The notes beneath the pieces were generated by a model. It searched no databases. It was not told the DNA's origin and worked only from the letters and a program-made list of their open reading frames with translations. Below are positions 18,058-29,055 of a stretch of DNA of 64,000 nt, one piece after another. A program made the position numbers and the translations under genes. The DNA is from PALSA-693 sp963781155 (GTDB lineage: Bacteria; Actinomycetota; Acidimicrobiia; Acidimicrobiales; Palsa-688), in NCBI GenBank assembly GCA_963781155.1, contig CAWAEC010000006.1, forward strand, positions 992,001-1,056,000, given 5' to 3'. Position 1 is the first letter of the stretch, and each line of letters opens with the position of its first letter.

Positions 18058-18579
18058 AAGCGCTGTTAGGGCGCGAATTGGCAATGACGGTGAGGGCCAC
18101 CTTCGAAGCTGACGGAGCGCGCTGCTAGCGGGAGTGGTGGCTGGACTCGGAGGCGCCATGGACGTCGGGTGGCGTCTGTGTACGGGATGTGATTATGGGC
18201 GCCTACGGCCGGCCGAATGCGATGGTCTGCCGCGAGCTGGCATGGTGGACGGGGCTGGATCCGTTCGAGGCAACGGCCCCGATCCCCACCGCTCTAACGC
18301 ACTACACGTTCGTGCAGCCGCGTTGCGTGGCGTCATATACTTCGCTGACAGCGTATCGGCGGTCCTTGTACGGCGGTGAAGGTCGTGCCAGGCCGCCCGC
18401 ACCTACCGACGGGTGAGGCGGTCGCCCGCTGCACCGGCCCGTACTGTGGCCGTAATCGAGTAGACTGTGTCGCCAGAGGGTAGCTCTACCGCTGTGGTTT
18501 CCCTCCCGGCTCCCAGCGAGCCAGGCCCGACTCGGTGTGATCCCCGAGTTGATTTTGGCCAGGAAAGGAGGGATCGCCA
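18058..18579. other. 522-base gap without a supportable gene
   Basis: Short open frames on both strands lack recognisable domains and ribosome-binding sites. The last 150 bases form the leader of the cold-shock gene; TAGACT at 18461-18466 is a possible -10, which would give a leader of over 100 nt, long for an actinobacterium but usual for cold-shock mRNAs. Confidence 0.4.
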
Positions 18580-18783
18580 ATGCCAACCGGAACCGTGAAG
18601 TGGTTTAACTCTGAGAAGGGTTACGGTTTCATTTCTCAAGACGACGGCCCTGATTTGTTCGTGCACTTCAGCGCCATCTCCGGGAACGGCTACCGCAATC
18701 TGGAGGAGAACCAGAAGGTGGAGTTCGAGACCAAGCAAGGACCGAAAGGTCTGCAAGCGGCCAGCGTTACGCCCATCCGCTAG
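18580..18783 (+). CDS. cold-shock protein (CspA family)
   Basis: A 67-residue OB-fold nucleic-acid-binding protein. The RNP1 motif KGYGFIS and RNP2 motif LFVHFSAI are intact, and GTVKWFNSEKGYGF is the family signature. GGAAAGGAGGG precedes the ATG. It acts as an RNA chaperone or antiterminator. It lies 172 nt upstream of a sigma factor on the same strand, suggesting joint stress expression. Confidence 0.95.
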   Translation: MPTGTVKWFNSEKGYGFISQDDGPDLFVHFSAISGNGYRNLEENQKVEFETKQGPKGLQAASVTPIR

Positions 18784-18862
18784 CGAGGCACGTGCCGAGG
18801 TCGACAAGGACCATGTCGACAAGGACATGACGCCTTGCGACCTCGTCACCGACTTGTGCGAT

Positions 18863-18890
18863 CGCCAAACGTACGGTGATCGCTTTGGCG
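18863..18890 (+). terminator. inverted repeat between the cold-shock and sigma-factor genes
   Basis: CGCCAAA (18863-18869) pairs with TTTGGCG (18884-18890) around a 14-nt loop. It lies 80 nt after the cold-shock stop and 66 nt before the sigma-factor start. There is no U-tract, so it may be a weak terminator, an mRNA-stabilising hairpin or an operator. Just upstream, GTCGACAAGGAC occurs twice (about 18799 and 18815). Confidence 0.3.
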
Positions 18891-18955
18891 CGCTCGCTCG
18901 ACGGTGACCCCTCGCTTGCGCCTTTCTTTCCGGTTCGGTCAAGAGATGAGGACAA

Positions 18956-19921
18956 GTGCCGAACAAGCGAGTTGCACAGGAGGACCTTGTCCGACTTTAC
19001 CTGGACGACATCGGCGCGTACGCCCTGCTGAGCAAGGATGACGAGGCGCGACTGGGGCAGGCGATAGAGGCGGGCCAGAGTGCCCGGACCCAGCTCGACC
19101 AGGGAGAACATCTCACCGCGGCACACCAGCGGGAGCTGGGTCGCCTGGTCCGCGACGGGAAAGCGGCGAGCGTCGCGTTTGTCGGAGCCAACCTACGACT
19201 GGTGGTGGCGATCGCCAGGCGATATCCGAGTGGCGACATGCCACTGCTGGATCTGATCCAGGAGGGGAACCTCGGTCTGATCCACGCGGTCGAGAAGTTC
19301 GACTGGCGGAAAGGTTTCAAGTTCTCCACCTACGCGACCTGGTGGATCCGTCAAGCCATCAGCCGTGGCATCGCGAATGGCGGACGGACGGTGCGGCTGC
19401 CGGTCCACGTCGGCGACCTCCTGGTGAGCTTGGTCAAAGCGCAGGGCCGGCTCGAGGGGCGCCTGGGGCGGCGACCGACGATTGCCGAGGTGGCCGCCGA
19501 CGTCGGGGTTGACGAGGTCCGGGTGATCGAGGTTCTCCGTCATGCGAGAGAACCGCTCTCGCTGTCGGGGCCCCTGTTTGCCGACAGCGATATAAACCTC
19601 GGGGAGGTGGTCGAGGACCCATCTGCCATCGCACCGTTCGAGGCCGCCGCAGCCGCGATGCTGGGTGATGAGGTCCAGAAGATCCTTCTCGTTCTCGACG
19701 ACCGGGAACGCAAGGTTCTGCAGCTGCGGTTCGGACTGGACCGCGGCGAACCCCGCACCCTTGACGAAGTGGGGGTGCATTTCAATCTGACCAGGGAGCG
19801 GGTACGACAGATCGAGGCCAGCGCCCTTTCCAAGCTGCGCGGCCCCGCCGTGCTGCACCATGTCCAGGACCTGCTCGACGACTTCGGCATCAAGATCGCA
19901 TCGGTTGACCCAGCCTTTTAG
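18956..19921 (+). CDS. group 2 sigma-70 family RNA polymerase sigma factor
   Basis: A 321-residue sigma factor. Region 1.2 (DLVRLYLDDIGAYALLSKDD), regions 2.2-2.4 (LLDLIQEGNLGLIHAVEKFD and FSTYATWWIRQAI), region 3 and region 4.2 (TLDEVGVHFNLTRERVRQIE) are all present. There is no long acidic region 1.1, so it is a primary-like alternative (HrdB/SigB-type group 2) factor rather than the housekeeping one. It starts at GTG 18956 (MPNKRVAQEDL). No anti-sigma factor gene is adjacent. Group 2 factors usually drive stationary-phase and stress genes. Confidence 0.93.
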   Translation: MPNKRVAQEDLVRLYLDDIGAYALLSKDDEARLGQAIEAGQSARTQLDQGEHLTAAHQRELGRLVRDGKAASVAFVGANLRLVVAIARRYPSGDMPLLDLIQEGNLGLIHAVEKFDWRKGFKFSTYATWWIRQAISRGIANGGRTVRLPVHVGDLLVSLVKAQGRLEGRLGRRPTIAEVAADVGVDEVRVIEVLRHAREPLSLSGPLFADSDINLGEVVEDPSAIAPFEAAAAAMLGDEVQKILLVLDDRERKVLQLRFGLDRGEPRTLDEVGVHFNLTRERVRQIEASALSKLRGPAVLHHVQDLLDDFGIKIASVDPAF

Positions 19922-20082
19922 GACCGAAACGAGAAGGCCGTTCGGCTCACGCCATCACCATGTCCGCGCCAGCGCCGGGCGAGGATAAGCTGTGGTGTCC
20001 GATGGGGTTCCAGCCCGCAGATCCCGGGCGACCATCTGCCCCGGTTGGTCCCTCCTCATGCGGCGCCGAAAGGTCGATTCTG

Positions 20083-20481
20083 ATGACCGATATGACTTCT
20101 GGGTCCGGTGGCGGCGAAGCCCGTCACCTCGCTCCCGCCGGTGGCCGAACGAATGACCGGCTACGTGATACACCCGAGGGCGGAGCCACAGTTCGACCCC
20201 AGGCATCCACCAGAGACTCGGTGATCGGTTTACGGGAGGCCGGCCGAAGCTACGCCGCAATCGCCCGTCAACTGACCTTGCCCAATGCAGTGCAGGCCCA
20301 GGCCGCGTTCGTTCGGGCCGTCCGCCAACGCCCAGAAGAGGAGCGGGCCGGCCTGGTGGAGCGCGAACTCGGTCGCCTGGACGTCCTGGAGCGGACGATC
20401 CGGGCCGCCCGCGATGACGATCCCACCAAAGCGAGCTCACGTCTCGTCGCTCTCGAAAAGCTACGCTCCGCCCTCCACTAG
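20083..20481 (+). CDS. hypothetical protein with helix-turn-helix-like segment
   Basis: A 132-residue protein, most likely from ATG 20083 (MTDMTSGSGGGE), with GAAAGG upstream; a longer in-frame start at 19960 exists. The first 50 residues are low complexity. The middle segment, VIGLREAGRSYAAIARQLTL, reads like a resolvase/transposase-type helix-turn-helix, and a charged helical C-terminus follows. No family recognised. Same strand as the sigma-factor gene. Confidence 0.55.
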   Translation: MTDMTSGSGGGEARHLAPAGGRTNDRLRDTPEGGATVRPQASTRDSVIGLREAGRSYAAIARQLTLPNAVQAQAAFVRAVRQRPEEERAGLVERELGRLDVLERTIRAARDDDPTKASSRLVALEKLRSALH

Positions 20482-20601
20482 CCATGTCTCGTCGCGGCAT
20501 TGTGGGCTCGAACGCGTCCCAAGGTTTACCGGTGGCACACCCGGGGAATATTGGTACTGAGGAACGGTCTCTACTCCGATATCTCAAGTACAACCGCAAC
20601 C

Positions 20602-20877
20602 ATGGCAGAAAATCCCTTGCTCGACGACAATGATGCCTCACCGCCTGGTGAATCGCCCCCGTCGGCGGACCCTGGCTTCCTGCCCCCTGCTCCGCCGAGG
20701 GCGACCGTCGAATCTGTCGTCGTTCGTGTTATCGCAACTCTAGGAGTAATAGGAATTGGCACTGCAGTCGGGGCCATCATGGCCACGGCCGGCGCACCTG
20801 GGTGGGTTTTGGGGTTGGTCGTTTCGGCGGTGAGTGTGGTGCTCGCTGCCGTGCTGTGGAGGTCCCGGAGGCTGTGA
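20602..20877 (+). CDS. small two-helix membrane protein
   Basis: A 91-residue protein: a Pro/Ser-rich cytoplasmic N-terminus of about 35 residues, then two hydrophobic helices (VVVRVIATLGVIGIGTAVGA and WVLGLVVSAVSVVLAAVLW), ending in a basic RSRRL. No family recognised and the ribosome-binding site is weak, but hydrophobic segments and charge distribution fit a real membrane protein. Confidence 0.5.
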   Translation: MAENPLLDDNDASPPGESPPSADPGFLPPAPPRATVESVVVRVIATLGVIGIGTAVGAIMATAGAPGWVLGLVVSAVSVVLAAVLWRSRRL

Positions 20878-20977
20878 GCGCCAGCGACAGGGGACCGGGT
20901 GTGTTGCGTTCCAAGGCGATGCATTCAGAACGAGAGTGACTCCGTCTACGTCCAAACTGAGTGGATTGCCACTCGAA

Positions 20978-23098
20978 TTACCTGCGGAGTGACGGAGTGC
21001 CTGCAGCGGTAGGATCCGTATCGTTGCTATCGGGTTGGCGGGTTCCGGCGGGGGGCGGTCCGTCCGCTGTTGACGGCGCCATGGTCACGCCGGCGGCAGC
21101 GTAGGCGTCGGCGCCATCGAGCGTCTCTGCTTTCAACAGCGCCTTGCTCAGGCTGTCGAGTTGTTGGCGGTGTTCCGAGAGGAGCTGGGTGACATCGTGG
21201 TGCGCGGATTCGACAATCTCCTGCACCTCCTGATCGATGAGCCATTGCAGCTCGGGAGAGGGCTCACCCGGGCCGCCCGGTGTTGGCCCGGCGTCGCCCG
21301 ACAGCAGCGTCACCGGTCCGAGTTTGTCGCTCATGCCCCAGCGTCCGACCATCTGCCTGGCGATTTGCGTTAGGTGCTCTATGTCGGACTCGGCACCCGT
21401 ACTGATCTGGCCGAACACGACCTCCTCGGCAGTGCGGCCACCAAGCGCCACTTTGATCTGCGCCCTCAGCTCCTCTTTGGTGTAGGAGACTCGGTCTGAA
21501 TCGGGCGTCGACAGAGTCACACCGAGAGCCACCCCTCGAGGGATGATCGACACCTCCCGGACGGGGTCGGCCTGTGGCGTCAGCATTCCTACCAACGCAT
21601 GCCCCGATTCGTGATAGGCGGTGCGTTCTCGATCGGCCTTGCTGAGCAAAATGCCACGAGGAGTGCCGAGCAGTATCTTTTCGAGCGCGCCCGTGAAATC
21701 GGCCATCTGTACCTTGTCGTGCTGGCGGCGGGCGGCAAGCAGGGCCGCCTCGTTCGCCAGGTTGGCCAGATCGGCGCCGACCATTCCGGGCGTGGAGGCT
21801 GCGACGGCGCCGAGATCGACATCAGCTGCCAACGGAATGGTTCGCGTATGGACCTGGAGGATCTTGAGACGTCCGCCCCGATCGGGTGGCTGTACCGCGA
21901 CCCGGCGGTCGAACCGGCCTGGCCGCAGCAGCGCAGGATCGAGGACATCGGGCCGGTTCGTCGCGCCCAACACCACCACCGCGTCGGTGGACTCGAAGCC
22001 GTCCATTTCCGTGAGGATTTGATCGAGCGTCTGCTCCCTTTCGTCGTCTGCCCCTGACACGCCCACTGCCCCTTGGCGGGCGCGGCCGATGGCGTCCAGC
22101 TCGTCTATGAAGATGATCGACGGTGCGGCCTGCTTCGCGGTAGAAAAGAGGTCGCGGACGCGAGCCGCGCCGACCCCGACGATCGCTTCGATGAACTCCG
22201 ACGCCGAAATCGAAAAGAACGCTGCCTGCGCCTCTCCCGCAACGGCCCGAGCCAGGAGCGTCTTCCCTGTCCCCGGTGGCCCGAACAGCAACACCCCGTG
22301 GGGGATGCGCCCGCCCAGACGCTGGTAGCGGTCGGGGGTCCGCAGAAAGTCCACTATCTCGGTGAGCTCAGCCTTGGCCTCGTCGATCCCCGCCACATCG
22401 TCGAACGTCACCGTGATCTTCTCCGGGTCGATCCGGCGAGCCTGCGAGCGACCGAACCCGCCCAGGGAGCCGAGTCCACCACCACCTCCGGTGGCGCGCC
22501 GAGCCAAGAACCAGAACAGCGCGACCAGCAACAACGTCGGCCCAAACCCGAGCAGCAGCTCCGTCGTCAACGAGGACCCCGACGACGTTGACTCCGCGTT
22601 GACCTCAACATTCTTCGACTGGAGCAGGGCAGTCAGCTCGGCGTCGTTCCAGAACGAGGGCACCTCTGTCGAAAACAGGTCGGTCGGGGTTGCGCTCTGA
22701 TCACCCGGCGGGTAGCGCACCTTCGTGGCAAAAGTGCCCTGGACGGTGTCGCCCTTCGCGGAGATCGATTTGACGTTTCCGGCCTGCACCTGCGACAGAA
22801 AGTACGGGCTAAACGGCACCTTGACCCGCGGCTCCGACGCGGGTCGAGACATGACCACTGCGATGATATTCACGGCCAGCAGCACGAGGACGATGATCCA
22901 GAAGATCGGGAGCCGGTGCGGCGGCGGGGGTTTGTGCTCCTGAGGCGTGCCCCGACCGTCTGGTGCCGGCGCCACTCGCCAACCGCGTTTGTCACGGGGC
23001 ATCGGCGCCGGCGGCACCGACTTCTCGGCGTCCCCGGTGCCCTCCAGCATGGCGTTGTCGGGGTTACTGTCGTCTCGGTCAGCGGATGTCGACGGCAT
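20978..23098 (-). CDS. ftsH: FtsH-family ATP-dependent zinc metalloprotease with atypical pore loop
   Basis: A 706-residue membrane AAA+ protease. An unusually long N-terminal cytoplasmic tail (about 60 residues) precedes TM1 (IFWIIVLVLLAVNIIAVVM), an extracytoplasmic domain and TM2. The AAA domain has Walker A GPPGTGKT, Walker B IIFIDELDAIGR and the second-region-of-homology ATNRPDVLDPALLRPGRFDR. The zinc site is HESGH. It degrades membrane and short-lived cytosolic proteins. The pore loop reads SEFIEAIVGVGAARVRD, where the canonical aromatic-hydrophobic-Gly loop (MFVGVG) has Phe, so the substrate-gripping aromatic is Ile. Confidence 0.93.
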   Translation of the reverse strand: MPSTSADRDDSNPDNAMLEGTGDAEKSVPPAPMPRDKRGWRVAPAPDGRGTPQEHKPPPPHRLPIFWIIVLVLLAVNIIAVVMSRPASEPRVKVPFSPYFLSQVQAGNVKSISAKGDTVQGTFATKVRYPPGDQSATPTDLFSTEVPSFWNDAELTALLQSKNVEVNAESTSSGSSLTTELLLGFGPTLLLVALFWFLARRATGGGGGLGSLGGFGRSQARRIDPEKITVTFDDVAGIDEAKAELTEIVDFLRTPDRYQRLGGRIPHGVLLFGPPGTGKTLLARAVAGEAQAAFFSISASEFIEAIVGVGAARVRDLFSTAKQAAPSIIFIDELDAIGRARQGAVGVSGADDEREQTLDQILTEMDGFESTDAVVVLGATNRPDVLDPALLRPGRFDRRVAVQPPDRGGRLKILQVHTRTIPLAADVDLGAVAASTPGMVGADLANLANEAALLAARRQHDKVQMADFTGALEKILLGTPRGILLSKADRERTAYHESGHALVGMLTPQADPVREVSIIPRGVALGVTLSTPDSDRVSYTKEELRAQIKVALGGRTAEEVVFGQISTGAESDIEHLTQIARQMVGRWGMSDKLGPVTLLSGDAGPTPGGPGEPSPELQWLIDQEVQEIVESAHHDVTQLLSEHRQQLDSLSKALLKAETLDGADAYAAAGVTMAPSTADGPPPAGTRQPDSNDTDPTAAGTPSLRR

Positions 23099-23259
23099 GA
23101 CGATCCCTCCTCGTCGAGCCTGGCCGGCCCTTCGACGTTCTACACTCTCGCGCCGCCCACCGTCGGCCGCACCCGGGCGCGACCCTGGTCGACACCCTGG
23201 TCTCCGGTGGCGCGAGATGCAACGTCAGTTCACGAGGCCCGGACCGCCCCAGGACCCCC

Positions 23260-23697
23260 TCAGTCCCCAGAATGCCGCTCGGCGCAGGAGGGGCACAGGC
23301 CCCGGTAGGTCACCTCCACCCCGGTGACAAGGTAGCCCGCTCGAGCATCATCGGAGATCGCCGGTGGCTTACGGGGACGAGGCACGTCGCGGATGGCGTG
23401 ACAGTTGTCGCACACCAGGTGGTCGTGCGCCGCTCCGACGTTTGGGTCGTACCGTTTCGGGCCGTCAACGACGTCCACCTCGAGCAGTTCGCCCATCGCA
23501 ACCAGCTCATTGAGCGTGTTGTACACGGTGGCAATACTGATCTCGGGGAGTCGCTCGCGGGCCAGGTCGTGGACCTCCTCGGCACTGAGATGCACATGGT
23601 CGCCGACGAGTACCTCAGCGACAACCCGGCGTTGTGGGCTGAGCCGCCAGTTGCGGGTGCGTAACCGCGAGAGCAGATCCATGGGCACCAACGCCAT
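23260..23697 (-). CDS. furA: Fur-family regulator, probable PerR/FurA-type
   Basis: A 145-residue metalloregulator. The winged helix includes RLSPQRRVVAEVL and ISIATVYNTLNELVAMG; the metal-binding half has AAHDHLVCDNCHAIRDV and the second CxxC, LCPSCAE, giving a four-Cys structural zinc site. It is divergent from katG with a PerR-like palindrome between them, the classical FurA-KatG arrangement. By analogy it represses katG (and itself) until peroxide oxidises the metal site. The ATG at 23697 and a downstream in-frame ATG at 23682 are both possible starts. Confidence 0.9.
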   Translation of the reverse strand: MALVPMDLLSRLRTRNWRLSPQRRVVAEVLVGDHVHLSAEEVHDLARERLPEISIATVYNTLNELVAMGELLEVDVVDGPKRYDPNVGAAHDHLVCDNCHAIRDVPRPRKPPAISDDARAGYLVTGVEVTYRGLCPSCAERHSGD

Positions 23698-23728
23698 GAT
23701 AGTGCTTGACGCACGAACGTGTCGAGAC

Positions 23729-23743
23729 TTATAGTCGTTCTAA
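23729..23743. promoter_or_regulatory. PerR-like box between fur and katG
   Basis: TTATAGTCGTTCTAA matches the 7-1-7 PerR consensus TTATAAT-N-ATTATAA at 11 of 14 positions. It lies 31 nt upstream of the fur start and 106 nt upstream of the katG start, so it could control both. Confidence 0.65.
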
Positions 23744-23849
23744 AGTAGGCCATTGCAGCCTGTCACTCCCAGTTTGTCGTGCACCAGGAGCAACCAGGGT
23801 CAGGCCGCAACAGAGCCATCGGAAGGAACAACGAGAAAGGGAGACCGAC

Positions 23850-26045
<2,196 letters not shown>

Positions 26046-26051
26046 GCGACG

Positions 26052-26098
26052 CCCCCTATTTGATGACCGGTTCGCTCTGGACCGGTCATCATGGGGGG
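26052..26098 (+). terminator. hairpin terminator of katG
   Basis: TGATGACCGGT (26061-26071) pairs perfectly with ACCGGTCATCA (26081-26091) around a 9-nt loop, and outer CCCCC/GGGGG extends the stem. It begins 6 nt after the katG stop. No U-tract, as is common for actinobacterial hairpin terminators. Confidence 0.7.
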
Positions 26099-26216
26099 TG
26101 CCCGCGGCCAGATCAGCGTCGGCTTCCGCCAGCGGAACGGCAAGCCGGCGAGGTCGCCCGGCGCAAACGCCGAAGCCCGCGAACGACAATTTGCCGCCTT
26201 GAAGTCCTCCTTCTAG

Positions 26217-26232
26217 ACCCGTATTCCGCACC
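26217..26232 (+). repeat. left terminal inverted repeat of the insertion sequence
   Basis: ACCCGTATTCCGCACC, identical to the reverse complement of 28208-28223; similarity weakens further inside. Preceded by the CTAG target duplication. Confidence 0.9.
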
Positions 26233-26416
26233 TTGTTCGCGAGGGCAAGGTTTAGCGGGTCGGTGTTGAGGATTTTGGTCCGTTGTTGCTGGTCAGAGCG
26301 GTTGACGGTGATGGGTCAGCGGTTGCGTGGACGGTGTGTGTTGGGGAAAGCCTCGGTGTCGTATTGTGGACAGCATCCATCATCCGGATGGTGTGTGGTC
26401 TTATTATGTTGGGGAA

Positions 26417-28192
26417 ATGTTCGTTCGCGTGCAGCGGGTGCGGCAGAGGGACCGGGTGTACGAGTACGTGCACATCGTGGAGGGCTACCGCGACGAAGGG
26501 GGGAAGGTCCGCCATCGTGTTGTGGCAAACCTGGGCCGCCGCGACCAGCTGAAAGACTCTGGCGCCCTGGACAATCTGGCCGCCGCGTTCACTCGGCTGG
26601 ACCCCACCCCGGGCCGCTATGCGGTCGGGGCCCTGCCGCTGGTGGTCCCGGTGTTGGAACGCCTGGATGTGGCCGGGATCGTCGATCGGGCCTGCCCCAT
26701 GCGAGGCCGGGCCCATTTGACTCACGGCGAGGTGATCGCTGCGTTGGTGGCCAACCGGCTCACCGCCCCTCGGCCGCTCTATGACGTCGCCGGTTGGGGC
26801 AACACCTATGCCACCAATGACTGGCTGGGCACGCCGGGCGCGTTGCTCAACGACGACCGGCTGGGCCGGGCGCTGGATGCGGTGGCCGGACGCATCGACG
26901 AGATCGCTTCGACGGTGGCGATGGCCGCCATCGGCGCGTTCGGCGTCGACGCCGCCCGGATCCACTGGGATTTCACCTCGGTGGCGTTCTGCGGGGCCTA
27001 CGACGACCAGGATCCGACCTCGCCGACGATCGGCTACGGGCACTCGTCGGACCGCAAGAGTCACCGCCGCCAGCTCAAAGTGGCGCACGCCACCACCGCC
27101 TCGGGGATCCCGCTGTTCGGGCGGGTGGTCGACGGCGCCCGTCACGAGGGGACCGAGACGAGCGAACTCCTCGAGACCTTGCGCGGCTTGGCCGAACCAC
27201 GACGGCTGCTATTGGTGGCCGACTCCGCCTTGGTCAACAAGGCCAACCTGGCCGCGGCGGACGCGGCCGGCATCCGGTTCGTGTCCCGCTTGCCGCGCAC
27301 CTTCGACTACGAGACCGATGCCTTGGCCCAGCCCGATGAGGCCTGGCGGCCCCTAAGTTATTGTGCGCAGCGGGCCAAGCGTCTGGCACCCGCGCAGCGG
27401 CCGAGCTTCGAGGGCGCGGAATCGACGATCGAAATGGTCGGCCCCGACGGGGTCGCCCGGCGCTTCCGGGTTCTCTATATCTACGGTTCCGAAGAGGCCG
27501 GCGCGGCCCGAGCCAGCCGGGCCCGGCTGCTGCGCCGGGCCGAAGACGCCCTGGCCCGCATCGCCCGCGGCCTGACCGCCAAGCCCCGCCAAGACCCCGA
27601 ACGCGTCGGGCGCCGGGTGGCCCAAGCCGTTGCTGACGGCCGCGTCGGCCTATGGCTGCGAACCGAGGTCAACGCCGACAAAAACGAAAACCTCTCCCTG
27701 CGCTGGTGGCGCGACACTGACGCTCTCGCCGAAACAGCCCGCCGCGACGGCCTCTACGCGCTGGTCACCAACATGGGTCCCCACCACTGCTCGGCCGACC
27801 GGCTCCTGACCCTCTACAAAGACCAGGCCCTCTCCGAACGCGCCCACCACTTCCTAAAAGGACCGCTGGCGGTGCGGCCGGTGTTCCTGCACTCCAACCG
27901 CCGAGCAGCAGCCCTCGTCGCAGTCTGCTCCATCGCCCTGCTCGTCTACGGGCTCATCGAGACCGAAACCCGTCGGGCCATCACCCCAGCCCGCACCGTC
28001 GACGGACTCCTCCCCGAACAACGAGCCGCCCGACCCACCGCCGAGAACATCTTCCGTGCCTTCGCCGGCCTCGGCTTCCAACGCGTTCGCACCACCACCG
28101 GCCTCCAAGCCATCCCGGACCCAGTCACCCCCGCCCAACAGACCATCCTCGACGCCCTACAGATCGCCACCATCGTCCCACCCAAAGGGTGA
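26417..28192 (+). CDS. IS1634-family (DDE, IS4-like) transposase
   Basis: A 591-residue DDE transposase from ATG 26417 (MFVRVQRVRQRDRVYEYVHI), with GGGGAA just upstream. Candidate catalytic Asp residues lie in GVDAARIHWDFTSVAF and LLLVADSALVNKAN. The C-terminal LYKDQALSERAHHFLKG matches the Y-(2)-R-(3)-E-(6)-K-like signature supplying the Glu. The segment TIGYGHSSDRKSHRRQLK is typical of this family. The gene fills the element, uninterrupted. An in-frame extension upstream to 26327 exists. Confidence 0.92.
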   Translation: MFVRVQRVRQRDRVYEYVHIVEGYRDEGGKVRHRVVANLGRRDQLKDSGALDNLAAAFTRLDPTPGRYAVGALPLVVPVLERLDVAGIVDRACPMRGRAHLTHGEVIAALVANRLTAPRPLYDVAGWGNTYATNDWLGTPGALLNDDRLGRALDAVAGRIDEIASTVAMAAIGAFGVDAARIHWDFTSVAFCGAYDDQDPTSPTIGYGHSSDRKSHRRQLKVAHATTASGIPLFGRVVDGARHEGTETSELLETLRGLAEPRRLLLVADSALVNKANLAAADAAGIRFVSRLPRTFDYETDALAQPDEAWRPLSYCAQRAKRLAPAQRPSFEGAESTIEMVGPDGVARRFRVLYIYGSEEAGAARASRARLLRRAEDALARIARGLTAKPRQDPERVGRRVAQAVADGRVGLWLRTEVNADKNENLSLRWWRDTDALAETARRDGLYALVTNMGPHHCSADRLLTLYKDQALSERAHHFLKGPLAVRPVFLHSNRRAAALVAVCSIALLVYGLIETETRRAITPARTVDGLLPEQRAARPTAENIFRAFAGLGFQRVRTTTGLQAIPDPVTPAQQTILDALQIATIVPPKG

Positions 28193-28207
28193 GACCTACC
28201 CCAAAAC

Positions 28208-28223
28208 GGTGCGGAATACGGGT
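28208..28223 (-). repeat. right terminal inverted repeat of the insertion sequence
   Basis: Reverse complement of the left end over all 16 bases, followed directly by CTAG, which also supplies the TAG stop of the neighbouring PPK2 gene on the minus strand. Confidence 0.9.
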
Positions 28224-29048
28224 CTAGAACAACGACGGGACGTAACGCAGCGCCAGGTGCGGTTCGACGTAACCGTCGGCGCGCTGGCGCCTGGGCAGAG
28301 CGACCTCATCTCGGGTGAGCGGCTCATAGGGGATCTGGCTGATCAGGTGGTTGATGATGTTGAGCCGGCCTCGCATCTTGTCGTCCGTGTGTGCGATGTA
28401 CCAGGGAGCCCACTCGGTATCAGTGGCTGCGAACATGGCATCCCTCGCCCGCGAGTAGTCATACCAGCGGCCGTACGACTTCAAGTCCATATCCGAGAGC
28501 TTCCAGACCTTTCGCGGGTCGTTGATCCGGCTTTCCAGCCGGCGAGTCTGCTCGTCGGCGCTGACCTCGAGCCAATACTTCAGCAGCAGTATGCCCGAGT
28601 CGACCATGGCTTTCTCGACCGCCGGCACCTGTGCGAGGAATCGCTCGGTCTCGTCCGGAGTGCAAAACCCCATCACTCGCTCTACCCCGGCCCGGTTGTA
28701 CCAGCTCCGGTCAAAGATCACGATTTCCCCGGCCGCGGGCAAATGTGTGATGTAGCGCTGAATGTACATCTGGGACTTTTCGCGTTCGGTCGGCGCCGAG
28801 AGGGCAATGACGCGGAACACCCGCGGGCTCACCCGCTCGGTGATTCTCTTGATGGTGCCCCCTTTCCCGGCGGTATCGCGTCCCTCGAAGACGACGCAGA
28901 TCTTTGCTCCCGAGGCTTTGGCCCATTCCTGGATGGCGACGAGCTCCGCGTGCAAGAGCCGTAACTCCCTCTCGTATTCTTTGAGTTTCATCTGGGCCGG
29001 CCGAATCTCGTGAGGTCCCGGCTCTGGCATGTCTCGCTTCTTCGTCAC
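28224..29048 (-). CDS. ppk2: polyphosphate kinase 2 (PPK2) family protein
   Basis: A 274-residue P-loop kinase that transfers phosphate between polyphosphate and nucleotides. Walker A is VVFEGRDTAGKGGTIKRITE, the lid region includes Arg-rich helices, and Walker B is IVIFDRSWYNRAGVERVMGF. SYGRWYDYSRARDAMF is a further family block. GTG start at 29048, 7 nt after the stop of the P-type ATPase gene, so both share an operon. The last residues (VPSLF) and the stop sit exactly at the insertion-sequence edge; the C-terminus is of normal length and seems unharmed. Confidence 0.93.
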   Translation of the reverse strand: MTKKRDMPEPGPHEIRPAQMKLKEYERELRLLHAELVAIQEWAKASGAKICVVFEGRDTAGKGGTIKRITERVSPRVFRVIALSAPTEREKSQMYIQRYITHLPAAGEIVIFDRSWYNRAGVERVMGFCTPDETERFLAQVPAVEKAMVDSGILLLKYWLEVSADEQTRRLESRINDPRKVWKLSDMDLKSYGRWYDYSRARDAMFAATDTEWAPWYIAHTDDKMRGRLNIINHLISQIPYEPLTRDEVALPRRQRADGYVEPHLALRYVPSLF

Positions 29049-29055
29049 TATGCCG

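Larger units (their letters stand above)
26217..28223 (+). mobile_element. complete insertion sequence, IS1634/IS4-like
   Basis: A 2007-bp element bounded by perfect 16-bp inverted repeats starting ACCCGTATTCCGCACC, with one transposase gene. Both outer flanks read CTAG (26213-26216 and 28224-28227), so the target is probably CTAG, duplicated on insertion. All parts (ends, duplication, uninterrupted transposase) are intact, implying recent movement. The right flank falls on the last codons of the PPK2 gene, whose TAG stop is made from the target sequence. Confidence 0.9.

Noticed and set aside
18189..18416. 75-codon open frame upstream of the cold-shock gene
   Set aside because: No motif or ribosome-binding site.
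26091..26216. 41-codon open frame after katG ending at the insertion-sequence CTAG
   Set aside because: Starts inside the katG terminator stem, no ribosome-binding site and no family; probably chance.
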